Source of the DNA: an uncultured Faecalibacterium sp.
GTDB lineage: Bacteria > Bacillota > Clostridia > Oscillospirales > Ruminococcaceae
Assembly (NCBI GenBank): GCA_934561485.1
Contig: CAKTGS010000012.1
Coordinates: 1-35,539 of the forward strand
Direction: 5' to 3'
Length of the DNA: 35,539 nt
The notes under the pieces were generated by a model. The model saw only the letters and a program-made list of their open reading frames with translations. It did no database searches and was not told where the DNA came from. Numbering within the stretch: position 1 is the stretch's first letter; each line of letters begins with the position of its first letter. The position numbers were made by a program, and so were the translations under genes. This document shows positions 1-8,667 of this stretch, piece after piece.

Positions 1-1
1 C

Positions 2-76
2 ACCGGTGCCGTGGACAAAACGCTGGCCGAAAAGCTGAGCGCCATCCCCGCCGTGATCCGGGTGCGCATCCTGTAA
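2..76 (+). CDS. serA: 3' end of a probable D-3-phosphoglycerate dehydrogenase (ACT domain tail)
   Basis: Only the last 24 codons and a TAA stop are in the window. The peptide ends in a pattern like IPAVIRVRIL, which resembles the final beta strand of the C-terminal ACT domain of 3-phosphoglycerate dehydrogenases, the first enzyme of serine synthesis. The fragment is too short to be sure: other ACT-domain proteins end in a similar way. A strong terminator follows within 25 bases, so this gene closes its own transcript. Confidence 0.45.
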   Translation, partial: TGAVDKTLAEKLSAIPAVIRVRIL

Positions 77-97
77 AGCAAAACGATTTTTATTTTA

Positions 98-139
98 GCA
101 ACCCGGAAAAATCTGCGGATTTTTCCGGGTTGCTTTTTT
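98..139 (+). terminator. Rho-independent terminator after the serA-like gene
   Basis: A perfect 16-bp stem (98-113 with 118-133) closes a 4-base loop and is followed by six T residues. It lies 21 bases after the stop codon at 76. Confidence 0.9.
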
Positions 140-237
140 CACAGAGAAGGGCCGTGGCGGCAAACTGCATTTCCAGACCAGGACTTTTTACAAGCTGGAA
201 ATTCTTTCTCGTCCCATCTGCCGGTTAGTTTCCATTT

Positions 238-253
238 ACAAACTGTAGTTTGT
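238..253. promoter_or_regulatory. Inverted repeat upstream of the DUF6110/ATPase genes, candidate operator
   Basis: ACAAACT-GT-AGTTTGT has perfect 7-base arms around a 2-base centre. Nearby are two more symmetric sequences: TAGTT-N6-AACTA at 275-290 and TACATGTA at 306-313. All three lie in an AT-rich stretch just upstream of the probable promoter at 333-360, where a repressor or activator would bind. The remainder of the 140-469 gap shows no other recognisable element. The identity of the regulator is unknown; a metal sensor is a guess from the downstream transporter. Confidence 0.4.
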
Positions 254-332
254 CTTAAAAAACACGTTAAAGATAGTTTTTTCTAACTACACATCGTAAA
301 AAGTTTACATGTATTAACATTCATGAAAAAGC

Positions 333-360
333 TTGAAAATGGTAAAATCTGTGCTACAAT
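333..360 (+). promoter_or_regulatory. Probable promoter for the DUF6110 gene
   Basis: TTGAAA at 333-338 and TACAAT at 355-360 are separated by 16 bases, giving a leader of about 100 bases before the start codon at 470. Confidence 0.55.
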
Positions 361-469
361 AGCCTCGAAGTCCAGGGCTGCTGTGCCCCCTTCCCGGTTC
401 CTCCGGTATCCGAATCTTACGGGCCGCAAGGCCCTCCATTCAAGAATAGAAAAAGGTAGGGAAACAACT

Positions 470-745
470 ATGAATATCAAGAAGATCGCTCTGTTCGCCG
501 CCGGTGCCCTGTTTGGCTCTGCCGGCTTCAAGATCCTGTCCAGCAAGGACGCCAAGAAGGTCTACACCCAGACCACCGCTGCCGTGCTGCGCATGAAGGA
601 CTGCACCATGGAGACCGTGAACAAGGTGCAGGAGCAGGCCGGTGATATCCTGGCCGATGCAAAGGCCATCAACGAGGCCCGCGCTGCCGAGGCCGAGGCT
701 GCCGTAATCGAGGACGCTTCCGCCGAGACCAAGACCGAGGACTGA
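470..745 (+). CDS. DUF6110 family small protein
   Basis: A 91-residue protein with a short hydrophobic N-terminus (residues 5-20, ending in a GSAGFKIL-like motif). A helical, charged segment follows, then an Ala/Glu-rich acidic tail. I recognise it as the DUF6110 type, small proteins often encoded next to P1B-type metal ATPases in Clostridia; their role is not established. The ATG at 470 is chosen because the sequence becomes family-like exactly there; the in-frame extension to 323 overlaps the promoter. A terminator separates it from the ATPase gene, so cotranscription would need readthrough. It could anchor or modulate the neighbouring transporter, but that is inferred from position only. 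Confidence 0.8.
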   Translation: MNIKKIALFAAGALFGSAGFKILSSKDAKKVYTQTTAAVLRMKDCTMETVNKVQEQAGDILADAKAINEARAAEAEAAVIEDASAETKTED

Positions 746-759
746 TTCTGCAGCTCCGG

Positions 760-785
760 GAGCCGCCTTCGGGCGGCTCTTTTTT
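760..785 (+). terminator. Terminator with UUCG tetraloop
   Basis: GAGCCGCC (760-767), TTCG loop, GGCGGCTC (772-779), then six T residues. It lies 14 bases past the DUF6110 stop codon. Confidence 0.92.
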
Positions 786-813
786 GTGAACTGTGAAAGA
801 TGTTGTTTTAAAT

Positions 814-865
814 GCCCTCTCCCCCGCCGGGGGGAAGGTGGCGGGCCTGCGCGCCGGATGAGGGC
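814..865. repeat. REP-like intergenic palindromic element (short form)
   Basis: The element starts with GCCCTC and ends with GAGGGC, a 6-base terminal inverted repeat. Inside is a CCCCC-GCC-GGGGG hairpin followed by a GC-rich segment. Its ends (CCCTCTC and GATGAGGGCG) match those of the longer element at 19467-19562, in the same orientation. It sits between the terminator at 760-785 and the ATPase start. Confidence 0.6.
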
Positions 866-907
866 GCACCTCGCCGTCTTACTGCATAAGAAAGGCCTTT
901 ACACTCT

Positions 908-3010
908 ATGAAATGTACCATTTTACATGAAAGCCGCGGCCGCCTGCGCGTGCACGTGGAAGCCGTGCGCATGACCCTGCACCGTGCCGATGTGCTGGAA
1001 GCTTACCTGAACCACAGCGACCTTGTGGAGCACGCCGCTGTGTACGAGCGCACCGGTGATGTGGTGCTTACCTACACCGGCAAGCGTGCCGATGCCATTG
1101 CGCTGCTGGCCCACTATAAATTTGATGTGGCGGAAAACGATGCCCTGGTCACCTCCGCCGACAGCCGCAAGCTGAACCGGGAGTACCAGGACAAGATGTT
1201 CAACCTGGTGGCGGGCCGCGCCCTGCGCAAACTGTTCCTGCCCGCTCCGCTGGCCACGGCCTACACCGTGTTCCGCTCGGTGAGCTTCCTCTGGAAGGGC
1301 GTCCGCTGCCTGCTGCACCGCAAGCTGGAAGTGGAAGTGCTGGATGCCTTGAGCATCGGCGTGTCCATCCTGCGGGGCGACTTCAATACCGCCGGGTCGG
1401 TGATGTTCCTGCTGAACCTCGGCTCCCTGCTGGAAGAGTGGACCCGCAAGAAGAGCCTGGATGACCTGGCCCGCAGCATGGCCCTGAACGTGGACAAGGT
1501 GTGGGTGCGCAGCCAGGGCACCGAAGTGCTGGTGCCGCTGACCAACGTGCGCACCGGTGACGAAGTGGTGGTGCGCAGCGGCAATATGATCCCGCTGGAC
1601 GGCACCGTGCTGGAAGGCGAAGCCATGGTGAACCAGGCCGCCCTGACCGGCGAGAGCATGCCCGTGCGCAAGGTGGAGGGCTCCACCATTTACGCCGGCA
1701 CCGTGGTGGAAGAGGGCGAGTGCGTCTTTGTGGCCAAGGCCGAGGGCGGCTCCAACCGCTACGACAAGATCGTAGCCATGATCGAAGAATCCGAGAAGCT
1801 CAAGTCCAGCACCGAGAACCGCGCGCTGGCACTGGCCGACAAGCTGGTGCCCTGGTGCCTGGGTGCCACCGCCGTGACCTATGTGCTCACCCGCAACGTC
1901 ACCCGCGCCATCTCCTGCCTGATGGTGGACTTCTCCTGCGCGCTCAAGCTGTCCATGCCGCTGGCGGTGCTGTCCGCCATGCGGGAGTGCGGCAGCTATC
2001 ACATCACCGTAAAGGGCGGCAAATATCTGGAAGCCCTGTCCAAAGCCGACACCATCGTGTTTGACAAGACCGGCACCCTCACCCGTGCCACCCCGCAGGT
2101 GGTAAAGGTGGTGCCCTTCTCCGGCTGTGCCGAGGAAGAAGTCCTGCAGCTGGCCGCCTGCCTGGAAGAGCACTTCCCCCACTCCATGGCCAACGCCGTA
2201 GTGCGTGCCGCCAAGGAGCGCGGCATCTCCCACGAAGAGATGCACTCCGAAGTGGAGTACATCGTGGCCCACGGCATCGCCAGCCGCGTGGGCGGCGAGC
2301 GGGTGGTCATCGGCAGCCACCACTTTGTGTTCGAGGACGAGAAGTGCATCATCCCCGCGGGCGAGCAGGAGAAGTTCGACGCCCTCAAGCCGGAGTATTC
2401 GCACCTGTACATGGCCGCCAGCGGCCAGCTGTGCGGCGTCATCTGCATCTCCGATCCGCTGCGCCCGGAAGCCGCCTCTGTGCTCAACAACCTGCGCGCC
2501 CTGGGCGTCCGGAATGCCGTCATGATGACCGGCGACAGCGAGCGCACTGCCGCCGCCATTGCCAAGCAGGTGGGCGTGGACCACTTCTTTGCCGAGGTGC
2601 TGCCCGAGGACAAAGCAAACTTCGTCCAGAAGGCCAAAGCCGAGGGCCACACCGTGGTGATGATCGGTGACGGCATCAACGATTCCCCTGCCCTGTCTGC
2701 CGCCGACATCGGCATTGCCATCAACTCCGGCGCGGCCATTGCCCGCGAGATCGCGGATGTGACCCTCAAGGCCGACAGCCTGGAAGAGCTGGTGGCCCTC
2801 AAGGCCATTGCCAACGCCATGCAGAAGCGTGTGCACGCCAACTACCGCTTTGTGCTCACCTTCAACTCGGCCCTGATTGCCCTGGGTGCCATGGGCATCC
2901 TGCAGCCTGCCGCTTCGGCCATGCTGCACAACCTTTCCACCATTGGCATCAGCCTGAAGAGCATGACGAACCTCCTGCCTGAGCAGAAGGTTCCCCAGCT
3001 GAAGGCCTGA
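908..3010 (+). CDS. Heavy-metal-translocating P1B-type ATPase with atypical membrane metal site
   Basis: A 700-residue P-type ATPase. The actuator TGES motif is at 247-250, the phosphorylation motif DKTGT at 386-390, a TGDS motif follows in the nucleotide domain, and the hinge GDGIND is at 587-592. The N-terminal 80 residues resemble a heavy-metal-associated fold but lack the CxxC metal site. The usual CPC/SPC motif of the sixth membrane helix reads FSCALK at 342-347, so the proline after or before the cysteine is missing, and the conserved HP dipeptide is replaced by an HFPHS-type sequence. These features set it apart from standard Cu or Zn/Cd pumps. Export of a transition metal is likely; the metal cannot be told from sequence. 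A DUF6110 gene precedes it. Confidence 0.92.
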   Translation: MKCTILHESRGRLRVHVEAVRMTLHRADVLEAYLNHSDLVEHAAVYERTGDVVLTYTGKRADAIALLAHYKFDVAENDALVTSADSRKLNREYQDKMFNLVAGRALRKLFLPAPLATAYTVFRSVSFLWKGVRCLLHRKLEVEVLDALSIGVSILRGDFNTAGSVMFLLNLGSLLEEWTRKKSLDDLARSMALNVDKVWVRSQGTEVLVPLTNVRTGDEVVVRSGNMIPLDGTVLEGEAMVNQAALTGESMPVRKVEGSTIYAGTVVEEGECVFVAKAEGGSNRYDKIVAMIEESEKLKSSTENRALALADKLVPWCLGATAVTYVLTRNVTRAISCLMVDFSCALKLSMPLAVLSAMRECGSYHITVKGGKYLEALSKADTIVFDKTGTLTRATPQVVKVVPFSGCAEEEVLQLAACLEEHFPHSMANAVVRAAKERGISHEEMHSEVEYIVAHGIASRVGGERVVIGSHHFVFEDEKCIIPAGEQEKFDALKPEYSHLYMAASGQLCGVICISDPLRPEAASVLNNLRALGVRNAVMMTGDSERTAAAIAKQVGVDHFFAEVLPEDKANFVQKAKAEGHTVVMIGDGINDSPALSAADIGIAINSGAAIAREIADVTLKADSLEELVALKAIANAMQKRVHANYRFVLTFNSALIALGAMGILQPAASAMLHNLSTIGISLKSMTNLLPEQKVPQLKA

Positions 3011-3028
3011 ACCCTGTAAACGCAGACT

Positions 3029-3068
3029 GCCCCTGCCCCGTCTCACTGCAGACGGGGCAGGGGCTTTT
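3029..3068 (+). terminator. Terminator of the P-type ATPase gene
   Basis: A 15-bp perfect stem (3029-3043 with 3050-3064), 6-base loop, then TTTT. It starts 19 bases after the ATPase stop codon. Confidence 0.88.
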
Positions 3069-3076
3069 GCTTGCAG

Positions 3077-3120
3077 AAAAAGCAGCAGCGCCGCCGGGCA
3101 AATGCCCGGCGGCGCTGCTG
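3077..3120 (-). terminator. Terminator of the six-gene minus-strand operon
   Basis: A 17-bp perfect stem (3083-3099 with 3104-3120) and 4-base loop. On the minus strand it is followed by CTTTTTCTG. It lies 35 bases beyond the M20 gene stop and back to back with the ATPase terminator. Confidence 0.88.
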
Positions 3121-3154
3121 TGCTTTGGGGAAAACAAGAAAGCAGTTGAGGATG

Positions 3155-4345
3155 TCAGATGTCAAAGCCCATGTAATCTGCGGCCAGACCCAGAATGGTC
3201 AGCATGCCCACCGGAATGCAGGCATTGTCGCAGTAGAAAGTGGGCGAATGGGCCGAGCCGTAGGAGCCGCCCGGCGTGCGGGCACCCAGGCGGACAAAGA
3301 TGCCCGGCTTTTTCTCCTTGATGTAGGCAAAGTCCTCGCCGCCCATGGCTGCGTAGGGCATGATCTTGGTGTTCTCTTCACCCAGCATCTTTTTGCCCAC
3401 CCGCAGGGCACGGTCCACCCACTCGTCCTCGCAGATAAAGGGCGGCACGCCGCGGTTGTACTCCACATCGGCGGTGCAGCGGTAGGCCTCGGCCACCGAG
3501 GCTGCCACGCGCTTCACGCTGGCTTCCATGCGGTCGCGGTCTGCCGGGTTCAGGGTGCGCACGGTGCCGGTCATTTCCACGGTGTCGGGCACAATGTTGC
3601 TGGCCTTGCCGGCATGAATGGTGCAGATGGAGATGACCACCGCGTTGGCGGGGTTGGTCTCGCGGGAGACCAGCGTCTGCAAAGCACCCACCACAGCCGA
3701 AGCCGCCACAATGGGGTCCCGCAGGGTGTGGCAGTGGGCACCGTGGCCGCCCTTGCCATTGATGCGGATGCGGATCTCATCGGCGCTGGCCAGGATGGCC
3801 CCGTACCGCACACCGATGGTGCCGGCGTCCAGCTCTGCCGAAACATGCAGGGCTGCCACGGCATCGATCTTGTCAAAGTCGATGTCCGGGTCGTTCAGGA
3901 ACAGCTTGGCTCCCTGCAGGATCTCTTCGGCCGGCTGGATGAAGAAGTAAATGGAACCGGAGAACTGGTCCTTCATCTCGCTCAGGATCTTGGCGGCACC
4001 CACATTGATGGTGCCGTGCACATCGTGGCCGCAGGCGTGCATCACGCCGGGCACCTTGCTGCGGGGGGACATGTGCTCATCCTCCTGGATGGGCAGGGCG
4101 TCAATGTCGCCGCGGAACACGATGGTGGGGCCGTTGCCGGGCTTTGTGCCTTTCAGTTCAAAGAACAGGCCGGTCTCGCCCACCCGCTTCAGGCGGTCGT
4201 ATTGGACATTCTTTTTCACATAGTCTTCCAGCAGAGCACAGGTGTTGTATTCCTTCATGCTCAGCTCGGGGTTTTCGTGGATGTGAACACGCATTTTGGT
4301 GATCTCGGGCGTGATCTCTTCCACTTTTTTACGGACGTCTACCAT
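3155..4345 (-). CDS. M20 family metallo-amidohydrolase (N-acyl amino acid / IAA-amino acid hydrolase type)
   Basis: A 396-residue cytoplasmic zinc hydrolase of the M20D amidohydrolase type, which cleaves amide bonds of N-acyl amino acids or similar conjugates. Visible metal-site motifs are MHACGHDVH (C105, H107, D108, H110), the acidic pair E140-E141, and GGEDF with a downstream SAHSP histidine near the C-terminus. Length is normal for the family. The ATG at 4345 is preceded by GGAGG at a 9-base spacing; a longer in-frame start at 4381 has no better signal. It is the last gene of the six-gene operon, 55 bases after the carrier gene and just before the terminator. It probably removes an acyl group from, or cleaves, the imported substrate. 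Confidence 0.88.
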   Translation of the reverse strand: MVDVRKKVEEITPEITKMRVHIHENPELSMKEYNTCALLEDYVKKNVQYDRLKRVGETGLFFELKGTKPGNGPTIVFRGDIDALPIQEDEHMSPRSKVPGVMHACGHDVHGTINVGAAKILSEMKDQFSGSIYFFIQPAEEILQGAKLFLNDPDIDFDKIDAVAALHVSAELDAGTIGVRYGAILASADEIRIRINGKGGHGAHCHTLRDPIVAASAVVGALQTLVSRETNPANAVVISICTIHAGKASNIVPDTVEMTGTVRTLNPADRDRMEASVKRVAASVAEAYRCTADVEYNRGVPPFICEDEWVDRALRVGKKMLGEENTKIMPYAAMGGEDFAYIKEKKPGIFVRLGARTPGGSYGSAHSPTFYCDNACIPVGMLTILGLAADYMGFDI

Positions 4346-4400
4346 AGTTTCATTCCTCCATGCAATGTATGGAACAAACAACGGAAAATTCAGCTGCGGA

Positions 4401-5804
4401 TCAGAAACCGACCCAGCCCACAGCCTGCAGCACCATGGTGATCACAATGGCAGCGCCGATGTTCATCATCAGGTACTTGAAGGCCCACTTGATGTACTTG
4501 GGGAAGCTGATGCCAACCATGGCCAGGCAGCCCATCATGGGTCCGTTCAGCGGGGTGAGCAGGTTGCACAGGCCGTCACCGAACTGGAAGGCCTGCACGG
4601 CAACCTGACGGGTAATGCCCACCAGGTCGGCAATGGGGGTCATCAGCGGGATCATGACCGCTGCCTGACCGGAACCGGAGGGGATAAAGATGTTGACGAT
4701 AACGTTGACCACCACCATCAGGCCGGCACCAGCCACGGCACCCACCTTGTTCAGCGGGATGCTCAGGGCGTACACGATGGTGTCCAGCACGCTGCCCTGG
4801 TTCAGGATGACGGCAATGGCGCTGGCCAGGCCGGTGATGAAGGAAGCGTAGATCATGGGCTTGCAGCCCTTGATGAACTTGTCGGCGATCTCATTCATGC
4901 TGAAACCGGAGACCAGGCCGATGACGATCATCATGCCAAAGAAGTAAGAAGCGATCTTTTTGGCGTTCCACTTGCAGGCAATGGTCAGACCCACGCACAG
5001 CACCACGCCCAGCAGGAACACGGCAGCGGTCAGGATCTGGCGCTTGGACATCTTCTTGTCCACGTTGTCGGAAGTGATCTCAAAGGAGCTGTGGAAATTG
5101 GAGCCGTAGTTCAGGCTCTTGGTGGGGTCCTTGCGGATGCGGCGGTAGTACAGCATGGCCACGATGTACAGGAAGGTGATGTTGGCCAGGCAGCACACCA
5201 CACGCACATTGGTGCCGGAGAAGATGGGGATCTCGGCCATGGTCTGTGCCACACCCAGGATGCTGGGGTTGGCAAAGCCGATGGAGAAGCCGCTCTGCAG
5301 GCCGTAGTAGATGATGAGGAAGGCCAGGAAGGCATCGCCGCCAATGGCGTTGGACATCACGATGCCAATGGGCATCAGGGCCACACCGATGTTGGCAAAG
5401 GCACCGGCTGCATTGCCCAGGCCCAGGCCGTACATCAGCAGGGCGATGGCCAGCATCTCTTTGCCCTTCAGCTTACGGGCCAGCCAGGTAAAGAAGTCGG
5501 ACAGGGCATGGCTTTCTTCCACCATGGCCACGGACGCACCGCAGAAGAAGATCAGGAAGATGGTGCCGGCGCTGTTGATAAAGCCCTGATAGATAGCCTG
5601 CAGCATGGCCCAGGGGGTCTGGGGCTTTGCTTCCACGTACTGGAAGGTACCGGCCACGACCTTGGTCAGGGTGCCTTCGGTCACGCGCTCAAAGGTACCG
5701 GCGGGGATGATCCAGGTCAGCACCATAGCCAGGCAGCACAGAATAAAAATCAGTGCATACACATCTGGGAATTGAAATTTCTTTTTCTTGGTTGTGGCTT
5801 CCAT
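4401..5804 (-). CDS. YfcC family membrane carrier
   Basis: A 467-residue polytopic membrane protein of about 12 hydrophobic segments. The opening PDVYALIFILCC... and TWIIPAGTFERV are typical of YfcC proteins (DcuC/arginine-ornithine antiporter-like secondary carriers). Internal glycine- and proline-rich stretches (GLGLGNAAGAF, IPSGSGQAAVMIPLM) match the substrate-binding hairpins of that superfamily. Members carry amino acids, peptides or dicarboxylates; the substrate here is unknown. The start at 5804 has AGGAGA at 7 bases; upstream in-frame codons lack such a site. It lies between the PPC-domain gene and the M20 hydrolase gene, which suggests it imports the compound the operon degrades. Confidence 0.88.
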   Translation of the reverse strand: MEATTKKKKFQFPDVYALIFILCCLAMVLTWIIPAGTFERVTEGTLTKVVAGTFQYVEAKPQTPWAMLQAIYQGFINSAGTIFLIFFCGASVAMVEESHALSDFFTWLARKLKGKEMLAIALLMYGLGLGNAAGAFANIGVALMPIGIVMSNAIGGDAFLAFLIIYYGLQSGFSIGFANPSILGVAQTMAEIPIFSGTNVRVVCCLANITFLYIVAMLYYRRIRKDPTKSLNYGSNFHSSFEITSDNVDKKMSKRQILTAAVFLLGVVLCVGLTIACKWNAKKIASYFFGMMIVIGLVSGFSMNEIADKFIKGCKPMIYASFITGLASAIAVILNQGSVLDTIVYALSIPLNKVGAVAGAGLMVVVNVIVNIFIPSGSGQAAVMIPLMTPIADLVGITRQVAVQAFQFGDGLCNLLTPLNGPMMGCLAMVGISFPKYIKWAFKYLMMNIGAAIVITMVLQAVGWVGF

Positions 5805-5894
5805 AGGTTTCTCTCCTTTTCTGACAGGTTTTGTATTGCAAGGCGGCCGCACCGCCTTTTGGAAACAACCGGAAGGAACAAAGCAAAAGGGGGG

Positions 5895-6308
5895 TCAGGC
5901 CGGACTGCCGTCCAGCGGAATCAGGAACACCCGCACCGAGCGGAAGGCTTTGCCCGCACGCAGGCCGCCGCCTGCCACATGGCCGCCCGCCGTGGCACAG
6001 CTGGCGTGGATATGAACGATCAGCGGGCTGACCTTGTCGGGGTAAACTTCCAGCAGGGCCGGGTCGGCGCATTCGCGCCGCATGATCTCGCCGGTAAAGG
6101 AAAGCAGCTCTGCCGCACTGTGGTAGGGGGTCACCGCGCAGCGCAGGGGCAGCTCGTCCCGGATGGGGGCGGTGAATTCCATGCCGATCACCGAGCCGAT
6201 GGCCGCCGGGATCATCACGTTCTGCCACCCGTGGGCGGTCACGAAGTCCGAAATGGTCTTGCAGATCTCCTCGCCGCTTTTCACGGTCACTTCATAGATC
6301 TCCGGCAT
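5895..6308 (-). CDS. PPC (DUF296) domain protein
   Basis: A 137-residue single-domain protein. The pattern LIVHIHASC followed by GGHVAGGGL matches the plants-and-prokaryotes-conserved (PPC/DUF296) fold, known as trimeric small proteins of uncertain function in bacteria and as part of AT-hook proteins in plants. The conserved histidines of the HIHAS segment are present, consistent with a metal site seen in some members. The ATG at 6308 is chosen over the GTG at 6317 because GGAGGGG lies at the right distance only for the ATG. Its ribosome binding site lies inside the end of the preceding gene, with only 5 bases between stop and start, so translation is likely coupled. Role in the operon is unknown. 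Confidence 0.82.
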   Translation of the reverse strand: MPEIYEVTVKSGEEICKTISDFVTAHGWQNVMIPAAIGSVIGMEFTAPIRDELPLRCAVTPYHSAAELLSFTGEIMRRECADPALLEVYPDKVSPLIVHIHASCATAGGHVAGGGLRAGKAFRSVRVFLIPLDGSPA

Positions 6309-6313
6309 CTTCG

Positions 6314-7675
6314 TCACCCCTCCACCTTTTTCATAGCCTGGCTGGCCGCGATCAGAATGGGGTCGTACACCGGGGCAACGGGCGGTGCATACACAAGGTC
6401 CAGCTCGTTGACCTCGGCCACGGTCATACCGCAGGTAATGGCGGTGGCAAACACGTTGATGCGCCCCGCCACCGACTCGCTGCCAATGGCCTGTGCGCCC
6501 AGCAGGCGTCCGGTAGCCTGGTCCAGGATCAGGCAGATGGTGTTGCTCTGGCTGCCGGGATAGTAGGAAGCACGGTCGCCCTTGGTGATCACCGAGGACA
6601 CTGCCTTGTACCCGGCAGCCTGCGCCTGTGCCAGCGAAAGACCGGTGGCGGAGATGTAGAGTTCAAACACCTTGGTAACCATGGAGCCGAGCACCCCTTT
6701 AAAGGTCTCATGCTCTCCCGCCAGGTTGCCGCCGGCAATGCGGCCCTGCTTGTTGGCCGTGGTGCCCAGCGGCACATAGGCAGCCCCGCCGGTAATGCGG
6801 TTCTTCATCTGCACGCAGTCGCCGCAGGCCCAGATGTGAGGGTCGCTGGTGCGCATCTCATCGTCCACCACAATGCCGCCCTTCAGGCCCAGCTCCAGCC
6901 CGGCGTCCTTTGCCAGCTCGCTGGCCGGCCGCACACCGATGCTGAGCAGCACGTTGTCCACCGGGATCTGCGTGCCGTCTTTGGTCTGCACGCCGCAGAC
7001 GTGGCCGTCTGCCGTTTCCAGTGCGGCCACCTCGGCACCCAGGTGCACCTGCACCCCGTGCCGCTGCAGCACGTCCAGCACCGCTGCAGAAAAGCGCTCT
7101 TCCAGGAAGGGCAGCAGCCGGGGCATCACCTCAAACAGGTGCACCTGCAGGCCGCTGTTGGTCAGCTCCTCGGCCATTTCCAGGCCGATAAAACCGCCGC
7201 CCACAATGGCAATGGCCTTGTTGGCTCCCGCCTGGACGGTGCTCTTGAGCCGGATGCCGTCCTCCACGGTGCGCAGGGTGTAAACGCCTTTGGCGTCTGC
7301 ACCGGGAATGGCGGGCACAATGGCCCGCGCCCCCGTGGCGATCACCAGTTTATCGTAGGACTGCTGCCAGGTACGGCCGCTGTCCAGGTCGCGGACGGTC
7401 ACCGTCTGCGCGGTGCGGTCGATCCGGGTCACTTCATGATGGATGAAGGTGGGTACCCCGCGCTGATGGGTCATCTGATCCACATTCAGGCTTACCAGGT
7501 CGTCCGGCTGGTCAATGATGCCGCCCACAAAGTACGGCAGGCCGCAGGCCCCGTAGCTGATATAGCCGGAACGCTCGAACACGGTGATCTCCAGCGAAGG
7601 GTCCACCCGTTTGGCTTTGGAGGCCGCGCTCAGGCCGGCCGCCGTGCCGCCGATGATGATCACTTTTTCAGCCAT
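6314..7675 (-). CDS. CoA-disulfide reductase / NADH oxidase family flavoprotein
   Basis: A 453-residue FAD and NAD(P)H enzyme of the pyridine nucleotide-disulfide reductase class with a single redox cysteine. The FAD loop GGTAAGLSAA begins at residue 9; the NAD(P) loop IVGGGFIGLEMAE is in the middle. C44 sits in SYGACGLPYF, the hallmark of CoA-disulfide reductases, NADH oxidases and NADH:polysulfide reductases. The dimerisation domain fills the last third, with no rhodanese extension. The start at 7675 follows AGGGG at a normal spacing. Coexpression with a cysteine desulfidase-like enzyme suggests disulfide, persulfide or polysulfide reduction, but oxygen or peroxide defence is possible in an anaerobe. 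Confidence 0.9.
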   Translation of the reverse strand: MAEKVIIIGGTAAGLSAASKAKRVDPSLEITVFERSGYISYGACGLPYFVGGIIDQPDDLVSLNVDQMTHQRGVPTFIHHEVTRIDRTAQTVTVRDLDSGRTWQQSYDKLVIATGARAIVPAIPGADAKGVYTLRTVEDGIRLKSTVQAGANKAIAIVGGGFIGLEMAEELTNSGLQVHLFEVMPRLLPFLEERFSAAVLDVLQRHGVQVHLGAEVAALETADGHVCGVQTKDGTQIPVDNVLLSIGVRPASELAKDAGLELGLKGGIVVDDEMRTSDPHIWACGDCVQMKNRITGGAAYVPLGTTANKQGRIAGGNLAGEHETFKGVLGSMVTKVFELYISATGLSLAQAQAAGYKAVSSVITKGDRASYYPGSQSNTICLILDQATGRLLGAQAIGSESVAGRINVFATAITCGMTVAEVNELDLVYAPPVAPVYDPILIAASQAMKKVEG

Positions 7676-7713
7676 GGTCGTTCCCCTTTCGTATACAGTG
7701 CAGGAAAAAGCAA

Positions 7714-8667
7714 TCAGACCTCAATGTGGTCGTTGCTGATGTGATACTTTTCGATCACGCCCATCTGGGTCATGGTCTCCTTCAGGTGCTCCAGCTTGGC
7801 ACCGGAGTAGTCCTCATAAGGCTTGCGCAGATGGCCGCCGGGCAGGCCCAGCAGGTTGAGCGCCGCCTTGATGACGATGGGGTTGGAGAAGGTGTACAGC
7901 TCCTGCAGCAGCGGGAACCACTTGAAGTATTCGGTGCGGCACTCCTCCATGATCTGCATATCGGTCCAGGGGCGGGAGTACTTGGCAGCCTCCTCCGGGA
8001 TGATGTTGCCGCCGATGTTGGCCGTGCCGGTGCCGCCAATGGCCAGGGTGGGGATCACGATGGAGTAGTGCGGGTAGTCGCAGCACATGATCTTGACCTT
8101 GCCGCCGCACAGGCGCTGCACCTGCACCAGCTGCTCCACGCTGGGCAGAGCCTCTTTATCCACCACAAAGTTCGGGTGCTTCTCGGACAGGTACTGGATG
8201 GTCTCCGGCAGCACCTGCACGCCCAGGCGGCTGGGGTTGTTGTAGATGCCGCAGGGAATGGAAACGCTGCCCATGCAGGTATCCAGGTGGGTCTTTGCGG
8301 CGTGCTGGGTAATGAGCACGTAGGGCGGCACGGTGAACACCACGCCATCGGCCCCTTCGGCCTCACAGAACTGGGCAAACTCCACGCTGGCCTCGGTGGT
8401 AAGGGAGGCAGCACTGAAGAAAACGGGAACCACCTTCAGGCCGCGGGCTGCGCGGTCCTTCATGTAGGCGATCACAGACTTGACAATGAGCTTCTTTTCC
8501 TCAAGCGTCAGCAGGGTGACCTCACCGGCAGAGCCAAGGATGAACAGCTGGCTGGTGCCGTACTTGATCTGGCGGGCAATGAGCAGCTTGAAGCCCTCGA
8601 TGTCCACCTGATTGTCCTCCGTGAACGGCGTGGGCATTGCAACCCAGGAACCTTGGAGATTCATCAT
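7714..8667 (-). CDS. DapA / N-acetylneuraminate lyase family aldolase
   Basis: A 317-residue class I aldolase of the dihydrodipicolinate synthase family. The Schiff-base lysine is K171 in VVDKEALPS, the active-site tyrosine is Y142 in IYNNPS, and the pyruvate-binding loop reads GSAGE (45-49) instead of the TTGE of true DapA. That loop and the catabolic setting argue against lysine synthesis; it more likely cleaves or forms a 2-oxo acid such as a hydroxy-oxoglutarate or sugar-acid derivative with pyruvate as partner. The ATG at 8667 has AGAGGG at 7 bases; a second ATG directly follows. It is second in the operon, 81 bases after the dehydratase-like gene. Confidence 0.88.
   Translation of the reverse strand: MMNLQGSWVAMPTPFTEDNQVDIEGFKLLIARQIKYGTSQLFILGSAGEVTLLTLEEKKLIVKSVIAYMKDRAARGLKVVPVFFSAASLTTEASVEFAQFCEAEGADGVVFTVPPYVLITQHAAKTHLDTCMGSVSIPCGIYNNPSRLGVQVLPETIQYLSEKHPNFVVDKEALPSVEQLVQVQRLCGGKVKIMCCDYPHYSIVIPTLAIGGTGTANIGGNIIPEEAAKYSRPWTDMQIMEECRTEYFKWFPLLQELYTFSNPIVIKAALNLLGLPGGHLRKPYEDYSGAKLEHLKETMTQMGVIEKYHISNDHIEV

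Noticed and set aside
237..247. A CopY-like cop box reading TACA-N3-TGTA upstream of the metal ATPase
   Set aside because: CopY boxes have two, not three, bases between the half sites, and the longer ACAAACT inverted repeat explains the sequence better. It is kept only as part of an unassigned operator.
923..3046. A 707-residue open frame on the minus strand opposite the P-type ATPase
   Set aside because: It is rich in His, Gly, Gln and Ala, has no ribosome site or family motifs, and mirrors a well-supported ATPase gene. Long antisense frames are expected in GC-rich DNA.
5840..5858. A hairpin between the PPC and YfcC genes considered as a terminator
   Set aside because: The 7-bp stem is not followed by a T run on the minus strand, so it is unlikely to end transcription in the operon.
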